The notes beneath the pieces are model-generated. The model searched no databases and was not told the origin of the DNA. It saw nothing but the letters and a program-made list of their open reading frames with translations. A stretch of 64,000 nt of DNA. Origin: Aphrocallistes beatrix. Taxonomy: Eukaryota > Porifera > Hexactinellida > Sceptrulophora > Aphrocallistidae. A program made the translations under genes and the position numbers. The stretch spans positions 3,348,001 through 3,412,000 of the forward strand of contig OY725503.1 in NCBI GenBank assembly GCA_963281255.1, written 5' to 3'. Below are positions 45,695 to 56,781 of the stretch, one piece after another (within the stretch, counting starts at the first letter, position 1; each line of letters starts with the position of its first letter).

Positions 45695-45897
45695 TCTGAC
45701 AATTAATTTGAATGAATTGTTCACTGAGAGAACATATTTATGTAATAAGATATCTCTCATTCGCATAATTAAAACATGTACGCATAATAATTCTGAATCT
45801 ATACGATTTACATCTAAATTAAGAATAATCTATAAATAGATTCAGAATGCTATTCCACAATTAGTTGTTATTTGAGGTTATTTATATCTCGTGTTCT

Positions 45898-46290
45898 AAA
45901 TAGAAAGAGCTAGAAAAATAATAAAGCAGTGCATTCGTTTCTCTAATGGGTTACATAATGAAAGCATTTTCTCCGATGAGAAATTGTCCCCAGTCCAGGA
46001 AGTGAAAACCCATTGAATCTGTCCTGTTATGGTTATGGTGAGACTTACTTCAATACGCCAGATGCCTTTGATTTTTATCCAACAAGGAGTCAAAGGCAAC
46101 CAAAAAGGTGTATAGAGAGACCATTCCTGGGGAAGTTCTAAATCCCTGAGTGCACACACACTCATGGATTATCCAACAGGACTCTGCACCTGTATGTGAA
46201 TCGCTATCCATTCTGGTTGAGCACGTGCACCCAAAATGACTCAGGGTCGTATTTACAGGAGTATGTGCTACCATGTATGCTTTGAACCAC
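45898..46290 (+). pseudogene. Tc1/mariner-superfamily transposase relic
   Basis: Plus-strand pieces in different frames line up with a transposase core: IIKQCIRFSNGLHNESIFSD with EKL, then MPLIFIQQGVKGNQKG, VYRETIPGEVLNP and WIIQQDSAPVCESL. The SDEKL and QQDSAP blocks surround the first two catalytic aspartates of the superfamily. Several stops and shifts are present and no terminal repeats were found. It lies in the upstream flank of R2, just beyond the conserved 5' block. Confidence 0.65.
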
Positions 46291-47035
46291 CATGAATTTT
46301 AGTGAAATAAATTCAATAGAAAGTTAGCCAACACGATCTGGATATTCGATTATATGCTGCAGCCCAGGGACGGATCTAGAATATATCTTATGGTGGGGTT
46401 GCATACGTGTCAACCGTTCCGTTTTAGGCGGGGCGTCCCACTTGTTTACTCTTCTATTGAGCTAATTTTCGTAAGTGTCCCGCTTTTACATGAAATTTGC
46501 CCATTATGTCTCGTTCGACCAACGACCTTGTATAATCAACCAAAAACTAATTCATACGTTCGAATTCCTAAAGACTAGGACAAAAACTTAGGACTATGTA
46601 AAAAGACCTGGGAAAGATCTTCACTACACCTCATCATAGTCGCTGATCAGAATATTTCCAGTGCTGTCGGATAGAACCAAATTGAACATTGAACATGATC
46701 AGCAATGTTAGGAAGTTTGCTGTTGAGTAACATTATTTCTCACAAATTTCATTTGAACCCTTTAAGTGCTGGTCTTCATGTCTCACTAAACTAGTGTCAG
46801 ATGACAATACGATAACCTTCCTATTCCTTTAGTCAATATCTCCATTTGTACCAATATATACAACACAGATATAGATTCAACCCTAATTTCTGAGAAGTTT
46901 TGTCCTGAATTGATAATCTGCTCTTCCTTCATATCGGATCTATCCTAATACAAGTACTTGTAGCAAGCAATATCATACGAGAATCAACAGTTCAATTTCA
47001 AAGATTGAAAATGAATCAGAATGTTTGTGCTTCAT
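46291..47035. other. spacer; possible hAT MITE left end at 46370
   Basis: CAGGGACGGATCTAGAAT at 46370 looks like a hAT left terminus, but no partner was found. The plus-strand frame at 46354-46578 is not convincing. Confidence 0.3.
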
Positions 47036-47069
47036 TAATATACATTTACAAATTATGCTAACATTTTGA

Positions 47070-50000
47070 TTAAATCAAGCTACAACATTTGTTGTTGTTA
47101 TCTGATTTCTCTCTTTTGTTGGGCTTCTGTAGCACAGCTCTTATTGCCTCTTCAAAAACTTCATTTACTCCTGTGTGAGTTAGAGCTGAGCATTCTAAGT
47201 ACTTAACTGCTCCCACTTCCTCCATCATGGTTAATCCCTCTACGTACGAGATGGGACCTAACTCCCTGTCTCTTAAGGTCTGTACAAACTCTGCATCGTC
47301 TCGTAGGTCCAGTTTAGTCCCCACTAGGATTATGGGGGTAGTAGGAGAATGATGAGACACTTCTGGGTACCACTACATAAGAGGACATTGATGGAATTAA
47401 AATACAAAATTCACCATTGTTCGTCACGCGTATCTTATCCGAAACGCGTGCAAACTCAATGATATTGTTTTCTTACCTTGTTTCTTACGTTGGCTAAGGA
47501 ACAAGGTGAGATAAGAGAGAAACATACGAGGAGCACATCTGCTTGGAGGTAGAAAAGTGGTCGCAACCGGTCGTAACCATCCTGTTCAGCTGTGTCCAAA
47601 AGTGAAAGCTGCACTGATAGACCATCTACATTAATGTCCACAGAATAACTATCACATATAGTATAGTTGGAGTATGTAAAGTTGGATAGAGTTTGAATGT
47701 AATCGCCGGGAAACGAAATAGTCTGGTAGCTAGCCAGGAGACAGGTCTTTCCAACCGCTCTGGAGGAAATTGAGATTTGAATAGAGCTTAGATACAGTTA
47801 ATATACACATTTAATATTATTTTCAAACTGATACAATGAAAACTGCCGATTTACGCTTTTTGCCGACTCACCATGATATCTTAATGATGACGTTTGCATG
47901 ATTTTGTAGACTTCTATACTCAACATCAACCATATGTCCACTTGTATCATTTCATCTTATTCGTGATACATATTTCTTATGTATTAGGAAATTATGACGA
48001 GGTTTATCGATTTTTGCTAGTCATTATGATTTTGTTAACATATGATGGTAGATACACCTCTGCTGAACATTGTATTACTCATCAGTTTTAAGCTACCTCT
48101 TTCAATTCGTGCCTTTACATCCTAAGTTAGTTAGTAGTTACACAAATATTTATATTTGTGCGTAAACATGGTGATTAGCAGATTTAGGAAAATTATATGC
48201 GAATTATGTATTTATATATATATATTGCCCCACCTCCACAAACCTTTAGAGTGATTATCTTAAATTTTGCTCAAGGAATCATTACTGATCCTGGACTATA
48301 CTAGTTGTGGAACCCGGGCTAGGTATAGCATAACAGGCCTGTCACGAAAAATTTGGTTTTTCAAATCCAAACGCCTAAAAAGGGTCGATCATTTCTTACA
48401 TACTCCTAAACCAGGGGTTTCACTCGTTAACCTATGTACTTATGGCTGCCAAATCGTTAAATCATTGGCACCTTATCATATTTCTATAAGTGGATTTATA
48501 AAATAATTTGAAGAAACTTGGTTGGTAGTTTTCATCCATTTTGTGGAATGTATTCGACTAACACACCTACTGTCCTAGAACGAATAATCATCTGGAGGGA
48601 TGGCATAATAAATTAAAAATAATAGCTCGAAAAGTGCATGTAATATTTCTACGAAATAGTATAAATATTCAAACAAGAGCAGCATATAACCTTACTTGTA
48701 ATTGTCAACTGGTGCTAAGCTCCAGTATAAACGGAATTTCATTATAACAATATTTTAACAAGTTCGTTTCATATTATTATTGATTTAAATTTTTATATCC
48801 GCTTTTATTATTATTACAAGCGCGCTTCGCTTGCTTGCGCTGCGCGGCTTGCGGACACTGTGTATCCGCAGAGTAGTCCTGCGGGTGCCTCGGAATATTT
48901 AAGAAACGGTGGATTGTTTTCTCGATTCCTTAGTAAAAAAATGTCATTCATCTACGGTTAATCGTGAATTCAGAACTGGAGAAGAAAATAAAGTTTATGA
49001 TAAAAGGAATTTCCATAATCCTGAATGTAATGTCAATTTGAAACTACAAAGTTCACATTATAAATATTATTATATTTGATCGACTCGAACAACTTCAGTC
49101 GAGTAACGTCGACAACAATCGAGGAACAGTATATGTGTTATGTACTATAATCAATCATTTTGATCATAAAATAACTTTGAATGATTAAAATAGCTGTATT
49201 CAATCATCCTTACTATTAAAACTCGATTAATGTAGTATATATATATGTATACAGTGAAGATTGGATATAACGACAAATCGCAAATAGTGACCATTTTTCC
49301 TTGCCCAGAGCGAACTAAGCGTATATTGTGTGTGTGACCCTAAGATCGGATATAGTGACATATCGCAAATAACAACATTTTTCTCTGCCCGTTGGTACGT
49401 CGTTATATCCAATATTCACTGTATATATATAGGGTGTCTCAAAAGTCCTGCAACAACCAATTTTACTTTGTTAATTTGACTAAGATCACTTGATTGTATT
49501 CCAAATTAGCCTCCATAAATGAAATCTAGCACCCTTCTAGCATAGAAATGAGCTCAACTCATTACGCAAAAAACATTTCTTATAGAATTTTAAATAATTA
49601 CATATCAATTACTCCAAAATTTGGAGCTCAAAAGTGTCAATTTTGAAGATCACTATTTTTCTGATGAAATATTACATTAGTCACTTCTATATTCTGTAAT
49701 TGATTCATAATACTAAAATAATATTATTACTTTTGATTTATGTAACGGAAATCTTCTATAAGAACGCGAGTATTTTAAGTATAGACGTCAAATGTACTAT
49801 GGATATGAGTTTTTTTATTGAGATAAAAAACATTCTTTACTAGACAACGATAAATATGATCCAACATTGCAAATAAATTGAGAAAAGCAGGCCATTGGGA
49901 ATGCAAAATAATTAAGATAATCCTCCCTATTTTTTGATTAAAAAGAGGTATCGGATATTCGATCTATTTATCTATGTATAATGCATTAGCAACATTTGTT

Positions 50001-52203
50001 GCAGAACTTTTGAGACACCCTGTATATATAGGGCCGGCGCCACCTCATTTGAAGTGGTCCGGTTGAACTTAACTACGAAAGTTCAGTTCCTAGCAATGGC
50101 CAGGAATGTGAAAAAATTCCAGCCCGTTGCTATGCACGGACATCCAAAAGATTCTCCAAATATGGTCAATATATATATCAAATTGCTGGAAATTTAGTAC
50201 TGAGCACGAATTTAGCATTAAATGATGATCTAACATGGTTCAAAGAAGCTATTGATCTGGGATTCAGGCGTATACTATCGAATGTGGTTATTTTTCGGTG
50301 GCCAGTCATCAAAGCACAACAGTAAGTATGTGGAAAAATTTGTTCTATACTAGTAGTAAACAGTTGTCATCACATTGGCTACCTTAGTACAATCAACACT
50401 CTTTCTTACTAGATGTAGACATTATTCAATCTTATTGAATGAAGTGTATGATCTAGCGTATCCTATTAAAAGCGCAACAACCGGACCTAACCGGACCTTT
50501 CCGGACCACTATTAAAAGTGGTCCGGTTTTACCGGACCACTTTAGCTTTTTCTTAAAAGTGGTCCGGTAAAACCGGACCAACCGGACCGGTGGCGCCGGC
50601 GCTGATATATATCTTTACTATTAAAACCCGATTAATGTTTATATATGTGTATATAGTATATATATCTGTCTGCAACGAATTGATTGAAGAAACTGCCAGG
50701 CGTATAAAGCTGATTTTTGCCATGTGGGGGTCTTTGGGCTATGGCTCCAGCAAGATCTGACCTCAGACGAAAATGTCGACTCATCATGGAATTATGACGT
50801 CATTGTCACCTTTTTATAATTTGAAATTTCAGTTTTTCGATCATAACTCAGCCATTTTAGGTGATGAAGGCTGGAATGTAAATAGAATGTGTATTTTAAT
50901 ATACCTCACATAAGTTGCAACTATCATCAAAAAATAATGACTCATCACTTTGTTATGACGTCACCATTACGTATCAAAATTATAAAAACTGATAAATTTG
51001 GTGGATTATAACAGTAGGACAGACGCATTTAGAGATGTTATCTCCCTTATAATTAATCAATTTTACCCTAGGCGCCCACTGGGCGTCTCTGACGGACACA
51101 AAGTGTCCGCCAGCCCCGCAGCGCAAGCAAGCGAAATGCGCTTGTTTATATGAAATAGAATCGTATAAATCACATTATAAAAACCTGATAATTCGCTAGA
51201 ACCAATGAATTTCAATCACAAATAGTCCCTTCGATTGTATTCATTGTAAATCAAGTTACCACTGTTTAGATCCCAAAACATTTGTATTATAAAAGAAACG
51301 AATTTCATTGGTCAGCACAATTTGTCACCTATCTCAGCGAGGTGTGAAGATTTCGCTTAGATCTTCGAACTTAATCCTAGACTCATTATTACATGTATTT
51401 ACCTGTGTGCCAAAATTCACATTTCTAGCAACTCCCAGTTCCTCACCAAAATTCCATGGAAAATTGGTCCCCCAGACCAATTTTCCAGTGACAGGCCCTT
51501 TTTGCCAGCTAATCGATACGATACTTGACACCAGTGGCGTAGCTAGCATTACGCACAGTACGCAGGTGCGTACTAAAATTACGAAGCTAGGGGCGCAGAA
51601 TATGAATCATGGCAACAGAACTATTTTTTGAACCTGTCTTTTTCAGTAGAATTAATGAACCACATACATTTTCCTTATTATATCAGAGTTCGACAGACAA
51701 ATGTAATTAATGATCACTAGTTTATAAGCAACACAATGTGTCAAAGCCGTTTGACCGGATTAGCACTGATGCATCTACACCGGAATGTTGATGTTGATGT
51801 GTCGAGCGTGTTCTACGCGACTTTGATCCACTGAGTGATAGGCGCATTCTCCTCGCATTTGATTACCCAATTATAATTGAACAATTGATTAGTACATTCA
51901 GAAAAAATAGCTATCAAAATTTTATTTTCAGGTGGAAGTGGGGCGCCAATTTCGAGAAGTGCTTAATAATTTAAAATATCTAGCTACGCTCCTGCTTGAC
52001 ACAATAATATTCTAATATTTTTTCCTTTAAATTCAATGCTAAATACAAATGTAGAGTAAACATCGATATGAAATTTCTACTAATAATTAAGGAACAAACT
52101 GGAAATATTTATAAATTAGTTGATCAATGTATATGCATATTGTTATATAACATACAAGAGCAACTCACCCATTTCCAACCACAACACATCTGATTGAATG
52201 CAT
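47070..52203 (-). CDS. Rac-like small GTPase R3 with enlarged switch I
   Basis: Exons: 52169-52203 ([12 protein letters not shown]), 47477-47759 and 47070-47372; 206 residues. The middle exon is 30 bp longer than in other copies, adding ten residues in frame within switch [21 protein letters not shown] instead of [10 protein letters not shown]. The P-loop is GNGAVGKT (D11N) and switch II is [13 protein letters not shown], so G60 is glutamate while Q61 is kept. G4, G5 and CAAX CSLI are intact. The frame is open and splice sites are canonical, so it may be expressed, but GTP handling and effector choice must differ from Rac1. Intron 1 (4.4 kb) is packed with elements. It is head-to-head with the NHL gene, start codons 664 bp apart. 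Confidence 0.75.
47760..48815. other. R3 intron 1, left part
   Basis: The first 130 bp match the corresponding introns of R1 and R2 (TTTGAATAGAGCTTAGATAC; CTGATACAATGAAAACTGCC). 48240-48340 resembles 28730-28800 (CATTACTGATCCTGGACTA). No genes. Confidence 0.4.
48818..48895 (-). mobile_element. Helitron-like 3' terminal fragment (reversed)
   Basis: ACAAGCGCGCTTCGCTTGCT then GCGCTGCGCGGCTTGCGGAC; complement of the family 3' end, with host T after CTTG. Confidence 0.55.
49208..49250 (+). mobile_element. Helitron-like 5' end carrying TA-run insertions
   Basis: TCCTTACTATTAAAACTCG followed by a TATATATA run, in which the MITE at 49252-49421 and then the one at 49431-50022 lie. The rest of the Helitron-like copy is not seen here. 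Confidence 0.5.
49252..49421. mobile_element. pogo-like MITE, TA target site
   Basis: Ends CAGTGAAGATTGGATATAAC and GTTATATCCAATATTCACTG; TA on both sides; 170 bp. GACAAATCGCAAATA and GACATATCGCAAATA repeat inside. Confidence 0.75.
49431..50022. mobile_element. AGGGTGTCTCAAAAGT MITE
   Basis: Ends AGGGTGTCTCAAAAGTCCTG and GAACTTTTGAGACACCCTG in a TATATA context. About 590 bp, non-coding. Same family as 9770-10711. Confidence 0.7.
50030..50604. mobile_element. hAT-like MITE with GGTCCGGTTTTACCGGACC words
   Basis: Left AGGGCCGGCGCCACC and right GGTGGCGCCGGCGCTG are inverted. The target is a TA run (GTATATAT/ATATATAT). The right arm repeats AAAGTGGTCCGGT in both directions. Confidence 0.65.
50612..51144 (+). 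mobile_element. Helitron-like element, full length
   Basis: Starts TCTTTACTATTAAAACCCG after A and ends AAGCGAAATGCGCTTG before T; 533 bp. Internal landmarks as in 10058-10604 (GAAACTGCCAGGCGT, GACGTCATTGTCACC, CGGACACAAAGTGTCCGCC). Confidence 0.65.
51532..51994. mobile_element. hAT MITE, TSD CTTGACAC
   Basis: Starts CAGTGGCGTAGCTAGCATTA and ends ATCTAGCTACGCTCCTG; exact 8-bp duplication at 51524-51531 and 51995-52002. The remnant at 28830-28860 shows the same intron without the insert. Confidence 0.85.
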
Positions 52204-52329
52204 TCTGACAATTAATTTGAATCAATTGTCCACTGAAACCATTATTTATGTAATAAGATTTCTCTCATTCGCATAATTAAATATGTATGCATATTGATTC
52301 TGAATCTAAACGATTTACATCTAAATTAA

Positions 52330-52360
52330 GAATAATCTATAAATAGATTCAGAATGCTAT
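52330..52360 (-). promoter_or_regulatory. conserved CTATTTATAG element upstream of R3
   Basis: Same block as upstream of R1 and R2, about 135 bp from the R3 start codon and within the 664-bp spacer shared with the NHL gene. It matches MEF2 (CTA-W4-TAG) and is also TATA-like. Confidence 0.4.
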
Positions 52361-52866
52361 TCCACAATTAGTTTGTGATTGAGTTTATTTATATCCCTCG
52401 TGCTCCAAATAGAGCGTGTTATAAGCTACTACTCATAAGTTGATCATGTATATTCACTATATACTTGTAGATTTACTGCATTGATCGATACTACCTACAT
52501 CAAAGCTGTATAAAATTTGGTCTTCCGGACCATGTTTCCATGTAAACATTGGTATCCCGGACAATTTTAAATTCCATAGGACGCTTCAAGTGTTGATCTT
52601 CGACTCTGTCACTGATAAGTTGCTGATGCGACAACTGATGTAAGTGGTTACGAACTGTAGGCGAAACTATGCACAAAATACAAAGTTTATAGTCAAAGTT
52701 TTTTAATAAATTTAGAATTATTATTTATGAACCACAGAACCATTCAAAGAATGATTTGCTCGAACATATTTCCGTGTAGAATAGACAGATATATAAAGCT
52801 TTATAAAATGATTGAATATATACTATTTGCTATTTGAAAGAACTGAGTGAGTTTGACTGTGAAGAA

Positions 52867-54102
52867 ATGGCTAGTGTTAGTGTGTTAAGCGAGGATAGGT
52901 TTCGGTTGAAAGTAGAGGGATTGAGAGAGGAAATAGGAAGAAAGTTCGCTAGAGCTCACCAGGTGCTGGGAGAGAGGGAGATCGAACTTCTCTCAGAATT
53001 GGATCAGCTAGAGGAGCGATACAGAGGGGATGATATTATTGAACAGATTGAGGACTTGAATCAACTGAGAGAGGTTCAGTTAGCTACATCAAAGGTAAAT
53101 AAAAACAAAGATCTAGTAATGCAGCACGTTTCGGAGTTGAATGATCGTGTGAGGTCGCTAAGGAAAGATTGGGAGAAGAAAAGAGCAAGAATGGGGAAAG
53201 TAGAGTTGGAGTGGGATACAGAGTTGGAAGCTAGATTGAGGGAGGTAGGAGTGATTGGGATGAGTGCATTTCGGGATTATACGCAAATAAAAAACCCAGT
53301 AATGGTAGCTGGAAAACACAGTGAAGAGATATCTAAGTCAGATGGAATGTTCTGTTGTCCCCATTCAATCACTATTCATCCTGAAACAAACAATGTTTAT
53401 GTATGCGATGCTTGGAATCATCGTGTCCAAGTCTTTAGCAAATCTTTGCAGTTCTTATTCGATTTCAGTGAAGAGATGTACTTTCCATCTGATTTGTGTA
53501 TCCGTAACAAGTCAGTGTATGTTACACAGTATGCGGGCCATTGTCTGAATGAGTACACTGCTAAAGGAAAACTCTTGAAGTCAGTCGGGAAAGAAGGAAA
53601 GCAGAAATTGGAATTTGTCTTTCCTCATGGTGTTGCTGCCTCCAAGGATAAAAAGAGAATTTATATATGCGATAGTAACAATAATAGAATTCAATGTTTG
53701 TATTTGAACCTTGCATTCAATTCAATTATTTCAGATATTCCTGAACCTCTCGACATCAAGATAACAGCTGAGGAGATAGTAGTGCTGACAAAAGGAGAAC
53801 ATTGGATTCGCTACTATAATTACACTCATCAGCTGATTAGGAAGATAATTCCACGTGGAGAAGGTGAGCATGTGACAAAACCATACCATTTCTGCCTGGA
53901 TGCTAAACACAATATCCTAATAACTGATTCGAAAGCTCATTGCGTCCTAATATTTACAAGCAAAGGAGAGCTGATGCACAAGTTCGGTAGAGAAGGAACA
54001 GGAAGAGGAGAATTCTCTACCCCTAAAGGAATAGCTGTCGATTGTGAAAATAGGATTATAGTAGCTTCTAATAATCCTGATTACTGTCTTCAGTTGTTCT
54101 AA
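52867..54102 (+). CDS. coiled-coil / NHL-repeat protein (TRIM-like without RING)
   Basis: A single-exon 411-residue protein starting MASVSVLSEDRFRLKVEGLR. Residues about 5-140 form a long coiled coil (EIGRKFARAHQVLGEREIEL; LLSELDQLEERYRGDD; VELEWDTELEARLREVG). Residues about 165-411 carry NHL-type beta-propeller blades: CCPHSITIHPETNNVYVCDA with WNHRVQVFS, FVFPHGVAASKDKKRIYICD with NNNRIQCL, and STPKGIAVDCENRIIVAS. Such proteins act as scaffolds or RNA binders; TRIM-NHL relatives add RING and B-box domains, absent here. An in-frame stretch before the ATG lacks another methionine, so this start is preferred. The coiled coil matches families abundant in sponges, as I recall. The stop is followed at once by a CTCTCCTACT microsatellite. 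Confidence 0.8.
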   Translation: MASVSVLSEDRFRLKVEGLREEIGRKFARAHQVLGEREIELLSELDQLEERYRGDDIIEQIEDLNQLREVQLATSKVNKNKDLVMQHVSELNDRVRSLRKDWEKKRARMGKVELEWDTELEARLREVGVIGMSAFRDYTQIKNPVMVAGKHSEEISKSDGMFCCPHSITIHPETNNVYVCDAWNHRVQVFSKSLQFLFDFSEEMYFPSDLCIRNKSVYVTQYAGHCLNEYTAKGKLLKSVGKEGKQKLEFVFPHGVAASKDKKRIYICDSNNNRIQCLYLNLAFNSIISDIPEPLDIKITAEEIVVLTKGEHWIRYYNYTHQLIRKIIPRGEGEHVTKPYHFCLDAKHNILITDSKAHCVLIFTSKGELMHKFGREGTGRGEFSTPKGIAVDCENRIIVASNNPDYCLQLF

Positions 54103-54190
54103 CTCTCCTACTTTCCTGCTCTCCTCCTACTCTCCTACTCTCCTACTCTCCTACTCTCCTACTCTCCTACTCTCCTAATCTCCTAATCCA
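54103..54190. repeat. CTCTCCTACT microsatellite at the NHL gene 3' end
   Basis: About seven to eight tandem copies of a 10-bp CTCCTACTCT unit, pyrimidine-only on the plus strand apart from A, starting right at the stop codon. Confidence 0.85.
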
Positions 54191-55400
54191 GTTACTTTAT
54201 TAGTTAATGACCATGTTACCAATTTGCTGTCTTAAATTTGTTCCATACATTATGTATCTCATTTGTGTTTAATTTTATTAAGTCATCTAGTATGTGACGT
54301 AATTCTTTGGAAAGGAATCGGATGGACATATAAATATTGTTACAGTCAAAAAATGGATCGAAAACCGCTACGCTGTCCATTAAAAAGTTTTACCAAAAGA
54401 CTAAAATTTTAAATATAAAAAGGGTAAAAATGAAGGTCTTAATCCGTGATAACTATGACATTTTTGTCTGAAACTCGAATTTGCACGATGCAATTCCAAA
54501 ATATTCCCTAACTGAAGTCCTTCAAAAAATTCGAACTGTTATGCAGTGTAGTCGTTCTAGGAGATTATGAGCGAGATCCTGTTAACGGGGAATGGAGAGA
54601 AGTGTCACCATATCTTGTGGTGTCTCTCTATTCACCTAAACCTCCTGAAACACTTTTACTTCAACAACATGAAAATAAACAAAAATAAAAACAAATGAAT
54701 ACTAGTTTTCAAGGTTATTCCATTCAACCATCTCTAAAAGTGGAATCCATTATAGACAACTTTTTCACATCTCTATCATAGAATCAATGCATTTTTCTGA
54801 GCCCGACCCGTCGCTAGCTTTGGGATTATTCTGTGAGAGTGAAGCAGTGTTTCACGATTTACTTGATCAATTGGAATGTCAGGTTCTATCCCAAAAGCCG
54901 AAATTATTTGAAATTTCTGAAAATGTGCCTTTACTCTTGAGCGTACCAAATCATGCACAATTTCCACTAAGCAGAACCATTTTCATTGGTTGAGAAGAGT
55001 GATCTGATTGATGACGTCATTGACTTAGCACACGAAGACATTGATGAATGATATGATGAATGGGACGTGATTACAATGACCTGGCCATTTACCCCCATTT
55101 TGTGGTAGATAATATGTTAACTTGTATCATTCCATTCGATATACATATGTTGCTATGTTGGTGATTTGCTGTGAACTTTGTGTTTGGTTACTATTTTTAC
55201 TTTTGTTACTAATATTCCATGTCCACATATGGTTCTAAAGATGGTTAATTTCTTAATCTATCAAGCTTCGCTTAAATTTTACTCAACCAATAGTTCCCTA
55301 TATAATTTGAAAATGTTCTGGAGTTTGAATAATGAATAAGAATAAAAGTGGTTTATGTCGTGTAACACTATCACTAACCAATCTTGCAAGATTAGTATGA
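54191..55400. other. spacer, no clear gene
   Basis: A plus-strand 68-residue frame (54787-54993) and its antisense look accidental. 54560-54620 shows a short inverted word around GTGTCACCATATC. Nothing else is recognised. Confidence 0.3.
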
Positions 55401-55404
55401 ACAA

Positions 55405-55680
55405 TGTCACTGATAAGTTGCTGATGCGACAACTGCTGTAGGTGGCTACGAACTTACACGAAACTATGCACAAAACAACCAGCATGATTTTATATTCAAA
55501 GAAAGTTCTACTAAGTTTAGAATTATTCTTTATAAACCACGGAATCATTCAAAGAATGATTTTTTGCTTTTTGTTTTAGTTCCAATTGGTACTGGGAAGA
55601 AATGGATAGTGTTAGTGTGTTAAAAGTGAGGATAGATTTCGATCGAAGGTAGAGAGAGTGAGAGAGAAAATAGTGTCTAG
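55405..55680 (+). pseudogene. partial copy of the NHL gene promoter and 5' end
   Basis: CACTGATAAGTTGCTGATGC, AAACTATGCACAAAA, ATTCAAAGAATGATT and GAAATGGATAGTGTTAGTGT match 52605-52960 in order. The coding part starts MDSVSVL and then leaves the parental frame within a few codons. Similarity ends near 55675. It records a duplication that included at least the first 100 codon-bases of the NHL gene. Confidence 0.8.
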
Positions 55681-55682
55681 GA

Positions 55683-55880
55683 GCGTGAATATTGGAATAT
55701 TACCCAATTTACCTTCTAAATGTATTATAATGCTATTAATCGATTTAGGCGTTTGAAAATGTATGGGTTTGAGACTAGGAGCGTCTCTCTGGAGGGCTGT
55801 ATAATACCTGGCCTCATGTGACAATTTTGGTACCCAATAAAAGTGGGGCGGCCATAGCAGCCTCAGCTGCATGTTGCGTT
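55683..55880. repeat. dispersed duplicated block shared with 62240-62420
   Basis: TTACCCAATTTACCTT, GCGTTTGAAA and CTGGAGGGCTGT occur in the same order near 62240-62350. Both copies lie in the 3' flank of B-type Rac genes (R4, R6). Confidence 0.6.
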
Positions 55881-56439
55881 ACCTCAACTATGTGTGGAAT
55901 ATGAGTTATGTAGTTTTCAGACTTGTTTTTCACAGACTTGATAAATTTTGGTGATACTCTTACCATTTTTATTAATGTATGATTAAAATATTCTAAAACA
56001 ACCCGTCACTATCTTGATTTTCTGTGAGAATGAATAATCAATAACGCTTTAAAATGTGTTTTAAACTGGTCAGAATCTCGCAAAAATTTCACAAATCTGT
56101 GAAACCAGGTCTGAAAACAACATGATCATGTCTAACTTGAGTGGATTACGAGATATAATAAATTACACAATGGATCCTAGTTCTAGGACCTGAAATTGAA
56201 AGCCTACAGTCCTTACTTAAAGGAGTCTATGTCCATACTCAACATTTCATTAACCACGGAAAACTTTGAATTGTGATTACTCATTTCCAGTTTAAGCCAT
56301 TTTGGGCGGGAAGCGATATAAATTTGGGTCATTACTACAAATAGAAATGATCCCAAGTTGTCGCTGGTTAATCATATGTCTTTTATCCACTTTTATCCCT
56401 TGTTTTGAGTGAGATACGAGTATTAGCCTTCGAATATGC

Positions 56440-56780
56440 ACCTAATGCCACTTATACAATTATATAGGATCATAGTCCTTACATAATCGTATATGAAGCA
56501 CACTGAAAATATATGCGAGAGAAATGTGTTTACTTCAAAGTAAGGAGCTCTTGGTGTTTAAATATTACTGCTGGGTCTAGTTTGTTGTTCAATATATTCT
56601 GTACATAATTAGTTAAAGGATACAAAAGGATACAAGACACCATCTGACACTACAAATTGATGTCTATCTGAATATAGAAGAATAATTTCAATTCAAAAAC
56701 TGTTGATCTGAAATCCTCTCAAGAAGGAAAAAGATTCAACTTAAACTTCTTTAATACACAATTATAAGCTATCCTTTTGT
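56440..56780 (-). other. 3' flank of R4, homologous to that of R6
   Basis: TTCGAATATGCACCTAATGC, ATAGGATCATAGTCC, GGGTCTAGTTTGTTGTT and TAATTAGTTA match 62480-62540 plus 63498-63700. The 957-bp MITE interrupts the R6 version. Confidence 0.6.
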
Positions 56781-56781
56781 G

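Noticed and set aside
48267-48506. 79-residue plus-strand frame in R3 intron 1
   Set aside because: It overlaps decayed repeat sequence shared with 28730-28800 and has no motif.
54787-54993. 68-residue plus-strand frame and its antisense partner
   Set aside because: Both strands are open over the same stretch and no motif is seen; likely chance.
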